NCBI RefSeq assembly: GCF_026008495.1
Contig: NZ_BQUN01000106.1
Coordinates: 58,406 to 122,405, forward strand
Direction: 5' to 3'
Source of the DNA: Streptomyces sp. A012304
Lineage (GTDB): Bacteria; Actinomycetota; Actinomycetes; Streptomycetales; Streptomycetaceae
DNA: 64,000 nucleotides
Shown here: piece after piece, positions 59,850 through 64,000 of the stretch
How positions within the stretch are numbered: position 1 is the stretch's first letter
Layout: each line of letters starts with the position of its first letter
The notes under the pieces: model-generated
Seen by the model: only the letters and a program-made list of their open reading frames with translations
Told to the model about the DNA's origin: nothing
The model's database searches: none
Translations under genes and position numbers: made by a program

Positions 59850-60962
59850 TCACGACGTCCGGACCGGTCGTCCGACAGCCGTCTCCCAGGCCTCCAGGGC
59901 CTCCGCGACCGTGGCAGCGGGCGCGCGCAGCAGTGCCGACGCGACGGTGCGGACCAGCAGTCGGTGGCGCTCGTCGGTGAGGTACTCCACGGGCGACTTG
60001 CCGTCCACCCGGGCGAGCAGCAGCGCGGGCAGCAGCGAAGCCGCCCGTGCCTCCAGGGCCGGCCGGGGCTCCCAGTCGATCCGGCCGCCGTACGCCTCGG
60101 CGAGCGCCCGGGCGGACCGCAGGAGGTCGGCGCGGCGCCGGGGCACCACGAGGCTCTTCAGCAGCAGATGGTTGACGCAGAAGGCCAGGTCGAAGGCCGG
60201 GTCCCCGTACCAGGCGCATTCGGCGTCCAGCAGCACCGGGCCTGCGGGGCCGACCAGGATGTTCTTCGGGCTCACGTCTCCGTGCACCAGGGCCAGACGG
60301 GTCGCGGCCGTACGGTCGGCGAGGTCGTGCAGTTCCTGCCGCAGGCCGGGGTGCGCGGCGGCGGTGGCCAGCAGGTAGGGCTCGATGCGCAGGGCGTGGA
60401 AGTTGTCGTCGGTGGCGAACTCCGCGGCGAGGGCGGCGTCGCCCGCGCTCGCCGCGTGCAGAGCCCCGAGCACGTCGCCGACGGCCGCCGCGGTCGCCGG
60501 GTCCACGTCTCCGGCCAGCAGCAGCGCCTTCCACACCGGGTACCGCTCGGGGGGCAGGAACTCCATCGCGAAGAGGCCGGCGTCGGCGTCGTGGGCCAGC
60601 AGCTCGGGCACGCTGTCCGGACGGTGCCGGGACGCGAACCGCATCCACGCCCATTCGTAGGCGTTGCGGGACACCGGCGCCTGCCACTCGGCCGCGACCC
60701 GCAACCGCGCCAAAGCCCTCTTGACGCACAACGACCGGCCCGGCAGATCCACCCGCCACAGATCGGACGAGACCCCACCCGCCAACGCCACCCACCGCAC
60801 GTCCTCACCGACCACGGCAAGCCCCTGAGTCAGCAGAAAACGAGCCAGAGAGGCGTCGGGGACGGGGGGCAGGGTGGTCGGCGCGGGGCCGGAACCTGTC
60901 GGCGCACGGTGTTGATCCGTCGGCGTCGGGACCGGGCCCGGCCGCGCAGGGGGCCGGCTCAT
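59850..60962 (-). CDS. Phosphotransferase of the aminoglycoside/choline kinase fold
   Basis: A 370-aa APH-type kinase. The nucleotide-binding segment contains LWRVDLPGRSLCVKRALA with the conserved Lys. The catalytic loop is LVHGDVSPKNIL, and the metal Asp is in VLLDAECAWYGD. The start overlaps the dehydrogenase stop (ATGA). Members of this fold phosphorylate choline, homoserine, sugars or antibiotics. Coupling with a D-2-hydroxyacid dehydrogenase suggests a small polyol or hydroxyacid substrate rather than resistance; this is inference. Confidence 0.88.
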   Translation of the reverse strand: MSRPPARPGPVPTPTDQHRAPTGSGPAPTTLPPVPDASLARFLLTQGLAVVGEDVRWVALAGGVSSDLWRVDLPGRSLCVKRALARLRVAAEWQAPVSRNAYEWAWMRFASRHRPDSVPELLAHDADAGLFAMEFLPPERYPVWKALLLAGDVDPATAAAVGDVLGALHAASAGDAALAAEFATDDNFHALRIEPYLLATAAAHPGLRQELHDLADRTAATRLALVHGDVSPKNILVGPAGPVLLDAECAWYGDPAFDLAFCVNHLLLKSLVVPRRRADLLRSARALAEAYGGRIDWEPRPALEARAASLLPALLLARVDGKSPVEYLTDERHRLLVRTVASALLRAPAATVAEALEAWETAVGRPVRTS

Positions 60963-61963
60963 CGTCCGTCGCCCGGGGCGGTGGGCCGGTCGTGGGGGCT
61001 GTTGCAGGGGTGGGCGGGGCGCTCGCCCCCCAGGACTCGTACGACCTCCTCGGCGGCTCGGCGGCGCAGTTCCGTGACCGAGGCGTCGGAGGAGAAGGCG
61101 ATGTGCGGCGTGAGGAGCGCGCCGGGCTGGGCGAGCAGCCCGGCGGGGACGTGCGGCTCGGATTCCAGTACGTCGAAGGCGGCCCCGCCGAGGTGCCCCG
61201 TCTCCAGCGCCTTGGTCACGGCGTCGGTGTCCACCAGGCCTCCCCTGCTGACGTTGACCAGGAGGCCGCCGGGCCGCATCAGCGCCAGCTGCTCGGAGCC
61301 GACGAGGTGGTGCGTGTCCGGGGTGAGCGGCAGGTGCAGGATCACCACGTCGCTGAGGCGGAGCAGTTCCTCCAGTTCCACCAACTCCACGCCGGGGGCG
61401 TCCCGCGGCGGATGCGGGTCGTGGGCCAGGATCCGGCAGCCGAACGCGCCGAGCTTGCGCACGGTGGCCCGTCCGATCCGCCCGTACCCCACGACGCCGC
61501 AGGTCAGCGCGGACAGTCGGCGCAGCCGGGCACCCGCGGGGTCCCAGCGGCCGGCCCGCACTTCCCGGTCGGCCACGGCCAGGCCACGGGTCCAGGCCAG
61601 CACCATGCCGACGGCGTGGTCGGAGACCTCCTCGACGCAGTAGTCCGGCACGTTGGTGACCCACACGCCGCGTTCGGTGGCGGCGGCCACCGCGATGTTG
61701 TCGAGGCCGACGCCGAGTCTGGCCACGATCCGCAGGCCCGGCGAGGTGGCGACCGCGGTGGCCGAGACGGGTGCCCAGCAGGTGAGGATCGCGTCGGGCG
61801 CGTGCTCGGCGACGAGGTGCTCGACGGCCTCGGCCGAGGAGGGTTCGGCGGGGCCGGTCACCAGGGTGTGGCCCGCGCTCTCGACGACCGAGCGCTCGAC
61901 GGAGTCGTCGGGCCAGGCGTAGTCGGTGAGCAGCACGGTGCCGGGGCGGCTCGGTGGTTTCAT
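60959..61963 (-). CDS. D-2-hydroxyacid dehydrogenase
   Basis: A 334-aa enzyme of the phosphoglycerate/glyoxylate reductase family. The NAD motif is GVVGYGRIGRATV. The catalytic Arg is in NVSRGGLVD, the Glu in DVLESEPHVP and the His in LLTPHIAFSS. ATG 61963 has GAGGACC upstream; the open frame continues to 62053 with no similarity. It is first gene of an operon with the kinase, divergent from an MFS transporter. The substrate is probably a hydroxyacid imported by that transporter. Confidence 0.94.
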   Translation of the reverse strand: MKPPSRPGTVLLTDYAWPDDSVERSVVESAGHTLVTGPAEPSSAEAVEHLVAEHAPDAILTCWAPVSATAVATSPGLRIVARLGVGLDNIAVAAATERGVWVTNVPDYCVEEVSDHAVGMVLAWTRGLAVADREVRAGRWDPAGARLRRLSALTCGVVGYGRIGRATVRKLGAFGCRILAHDPHPPRDAPGVELVELEELLRLSDVVILHLPLTPDTHHLVGSEQLALMRPGGLLVNVSRGGLVDTDAVTKALETGHLGGAAFDVLESEPHVPAGLLAQPGALLTPHIAFSSDASVTELRRRAAEEVVRVLGGERPAHPCNSPHDRPTAPGDGR

Positions 61964-62171
61964 CAGGTGGTCCTCGCAGGATCGCGCACCGGGGCTGGCG
62001 GCCTTCGGCGTGTGCCGGACGAACGGCCGGCCACCGGGGCGGGAGGGATTCACTGGGCTCGGGTCGGGTGTCGCGGCACCGACTCGTGGTCGGGGGGAGC
62101 GTCACCGTACGCCCCTGGGCTGGTCGCACCATGCCGGGGCAGGTCGAATTCACTTGATCACAGCCACGTGG

Positions 62172-62185
62172 TGCTAACGATAGCA
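62172..62185. promoter_or_regulatory. Dyad TGCTAACGATAGCA
   Basis: Five-base arms TGCTA/TAGCA around ACGA, inside the likely promoter of the D-2-hydroxyacid dehydrogenase operon. It is a candidate repressor site; the regulator is not in the window. Confidence 0.45.
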
Positions 62186-62310
62186 TTGACGCTCTTCCGT
62201 CCGTCAAGGGCCGGGACGGTCCTTTCCGGAACGGCCGAGAAATCCGCGCGCGCATCTTGACGCGCCCGTTCCTTCCCCTCACTGTTTCTGCCAGCCCCCG
62301 GCCGTGCGAC

Positions 62311-62451
62311 CGACGCGTGTCCGCAACCGATACGTGCCCGCACCCGGTCATGTGTCCGCATTCGGTCGCGTGCCCGTACCCGGTCATGTGTCCGCACACG
62401 GTTATGCGCTCGCACGCGGTCATGTGCCGCACGCGGTCATGTGCTCGTATT
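62311..62451. repeat. Eight tandem 17-18-bp repeats
   Basis: Units such as CGGTCATGTGTCCGCATT, CGGTCATGTGTCCGCACA and CGGTCATGTGCTCGTATT follow each other without spacers. The first two units are 17 bases and more diverged. They are not part of a gene with recognisable product and stand about 260 bases before the MFS start. Confidence 0.85.
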
Positions 62452-62711
62452 CGGTCCGCCGGCAGAAGACGCCACAGCCACGGATGTCTCCCGACGGGCG
62501 GCGCATCGCCGCGATTCCGCACGCCTCTCCCCGCACACGCGGCAGCCCACCGCCCCCCCCCGGCGTCTCACGGCGACATCGTCGCGGTCGACGCTTTCGA
62601 TCCGTGTTCCGCGCACCGCTTCTCGTCATTTCTCCCCAGGGCCTCGTACGGCCCGGCCGCGACGCATTCGACGCGGCCTGCCGTGGCCCGCCTTCCTCCC
62701 CAGGAGCCGCC

Positions 62712-63983
62712 ATGAACTCCCCAGCGCAAGTCGACCTGGGCGCAGTGCCCGTCCGCGACGCCGCACGCGGCAGCGCCGCGCCCCTCTCCCGCGTCATGAT
62801 CGGCGTGGGTTTCTCGCTGCTGACGCTCTCCTACCTGGTCAACGCGATGGACCGGCAGGTCTTCCCTCCTCTCCTGCCGAACATCCGGCAGGAGTACGGA
62901 TTCTCGCTGGAGCAGGGCGGCCTGCTGGCGACCAACTTCACCCTCGGCATGGCCATCGCGGGCCTGCCGGCGGGCTACCTCCTGGACCGCTTCCGACGCA
63001 AGACCGTGCTGCTCGTCAGCATCGTGATCTACTCACTGGGCACCATGGCCACTCCGCTGGCCACCGGTTTCGCCGACATGACGGTGTACCGGGTGGTCTC
63101 CGGCTTCGGTGAGGGCATGCAGTCCGCCGCCATCTTCGCGGCCGTCGGCGCCTTCTTCGCCCACCGCCGGGGCCTCGCCTTCGGCGCGATCGGGGTGGGC
63201 TACTCCCTCGGCGTGTTCTTCAGCCCGCTGATCGGCGTACGGCTGATGAGCGCGCACGACACCTGGCACTCACCGTTCTACCTGTTCGGCGCCGCGGGGC
63301 TGCTGATCGCCGCCGTCTCCCTGTTCCTCGTCCGGCCCGCCCTGACCGAGGCGACCGCCGACAAGGCCGCCTCGACGAGGACGTACGAGTACATGCCGGC
63401 CTCCCCCTACAACCGCAACACCCTCGCGCTGGCCGTGCACTCCGTGGTCAGCGGCGTCGCCGTCTACGGGTTCATCGGGCTCTACCCGACGTATCTCATC
63501 AGCTCCCTGCACTACAGCTCGGAGCAGGCGGCGCTGGCCATGAGTTTCCTCGGCTTCGGCGGCATGCTCGCGATCCTGGGCGGCTGGCTCGGCGACCACG
63601 CGAACCAGCGCAACCTGCTGATCATGAGCCTGCTAGCCTGCTCCGCCGTCAGTGTGGGCGTCTACCAGACCCACGCCGGGGTCGGCACACAGTGCGCGCT
63701 GGCCTTCCTCATGGGGGTCTTCGGGCTGGGCTTCCTGTACCCGAACACCAACAGCGCCTTCCAGCGGGCCGTCCGCCCCGAGCAGATCGGCCGGGCCTCC
63801 GGGCTCTTCGTCACCAGCTACTACGGGACGGCGGCGTTCTCCGGTCTGCTCTTCGCCGCCCTGGTGGACTCCCTCGGGTGGCGCCAGGCGGGGTTGCTCC
63901 AGGTCACGCTGCTGCCGCTGGTGGGCGTCCTCGCCCTGACCTTCGTCCGCACGTCGGGGTTCAACAACGCCGTCCGCCGGTGA
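62712..63983 (+). CDS. MFS transporter
   Basis: A 423-aa major facilitator with about 12 hydrophobic segments and the loop motif AGYLLDRFRRKTVLL after the second helix, a typical MFS signature A. NAMDRQVFPPLLPNIRQEYG near the N-terminus resembles anion/hexuronate:proton symporters. The ATG has CAGGAG upstream. It is divergent from the hydroxyacid dehydrogenase-kinase operon and probably imports its substrate. The gene is complete and ends just before the window edge. Confidence 0.93.
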   Translation: MNSPAQVDLGAVPVRDAARGSAAPLSRVMIGVGFSLLTLSYLVNAMDRQVFPPLLPNIRQEYGFSLEQGGLLATNFTLGMAIAGLPAGYLLDRFRRKTVLLVSIVIYSLGTMATPLATGFADMTVYRVVSGFGEGMQSAAIFAAVGAFFAHRRGLAFGAIGVGYSLGVFFSPLIGVRLMSAHDTWHSPFYLFGAAGLLIAAVSLFLVRPALTEATADKAASTRTYEYMPASPYNRNTLALAVHSVVSGVAVYGFIGLYPTYLISSLHYSSEQAALAMSFLGFGGMLAILGGWLGDHANQRNLLIMSLLACSAVSVGVYQTHAGVGTQCALAFLMGVFGLGFLYPNTNSAFQRAVRPEQIGRASGLFVTSYYGTAAFSGLLFAALVDSLGWRQAGLLQVTLLPLVGVLALTFVRTSGFNNAVRR

Positions 63984-64000
63984 GCCGGGCCCGTGGGGGG

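Larger units (their letters stand above)
62054..62711. other. Intergenic region with operator and minisatellite
   Basis: No supportable gene. It contains a dyad at 62172-62185 close to a probable promoter of the dehydrogenase operon (minus-strand TTGACG near 62206), and the 17-18-bp tandem repeats at 62311-62451. Confidence 0.7.

Noticed and set aside
59850..60962. APH-fold kinase as an aminoglycoside resistance gene
   Set aside because: The catalytic motif alone is not specific; coupling to a hydroxyacid dehydrogenase speaks for metabolism.
62311..62451. 17-18-bp repeats as CRISPR or coding repeats
   Set aside because: No unique spacers; the open frames across them give low-complexity products on both strands without ribosome sites.

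Overview
The window is chromosomal DNA of a Streptomyces or very close relative. It has very high GC, third codon positions are almost always G or C, GTG and TTG starts and ATGA/GTGA gene overlaps are common, and it carries a monomeric NADP isocitrate dehydrogenase, a GntR-controlled inositol locus and many LacI/TetR regulators. No phage, plasmid backbone or CRISPR array is visible. A small IS-derived element near 55 kb is the only clear mobile-element trace.

Layout. 0-3.7 kb: secreted M1-type metallopeptidase (cut by the window edge), isocitrate dehydrogenase, N-formylglutamate amidohydrolase-like protein. 3.7-12.5 kb: a regulatory-proteolytic locus with a sigma factor, its small acidic partner, a cytoplasmic subtilisin-like protease, a TPR-CHAT (caspase-like) protease, a large LuxR ATPase carrying 17 heptad repeats, and an astacin-like metalloprotease. 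Both divergent intergenic regions of this locus carry the same CTGATACAGG element. 12.6-14.9 kb: class II aldolase and PfkB sugar kinase divergent from a TetR gene, with a clear operator between them. 14.9-23.4 kb: a five-gene minus-strand operon that looks like an NTP-dependent conflict (immunity) system: NACHT-LRR, MoxR AAA+, vWA-like, beta-propeller fused to an apparently dead GH13-like barrel, and a TIR protein. It lies just 3' of a tRNA-Pro(GGG) gene.

23.7-25.3 kb: LacI regulator and a long, relatively AT-rich leader. 25.3-41.2 kb: a lipid/polyketide cluster related to PUFA synthases. One 2300-aa protein has tandem nitronate-monooxygenase-type barrels, KS, AT, ACP and KR. A 1481-aa protein has KS, AT, DH and an in-cis phosphopantetheinyl transferase. 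These are followed by a discrete ACP, an alpha/beta hydrolase, a glycosyltransferase, a zinc-ribbon methyltransferase and an esterase. The first six genes overlap or lie within 3 bases of each other.

41.3-53.2 kb: a metallo-beta-lactamase-fold hydrolase and an inositol/sugar catabolic region: two Gfo/Idh/MocA dehydrogenases, an SDR, an inosose-dehydratase-like isomerase, a three-gene sugar ABC importer, two LacI-type repressors and a GntR regulator. The importer and the GntR gene share an almost symmetrical divergent promoter. 53.2-55.5 kb: AraC regulator, DoxX-like membrane protein with a TTA codon, GNAT acetyltransferase and an IS-derived remnant. 55.5-64 kb: acyl-CoA dehydrogenase plus SDR under a TetR gene, aldo/keto reductase with a MerR-type promoter, cupin, D-2-hydroxyacid dehydrogenase plus an aminoglycoside-phosphotransferase-fold kinase, and a divergent MFS transporter with an 18-bp minisatellite in its upstream region.

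All assignments come from reading the sequence and from recalled family motifs. No database search was run.
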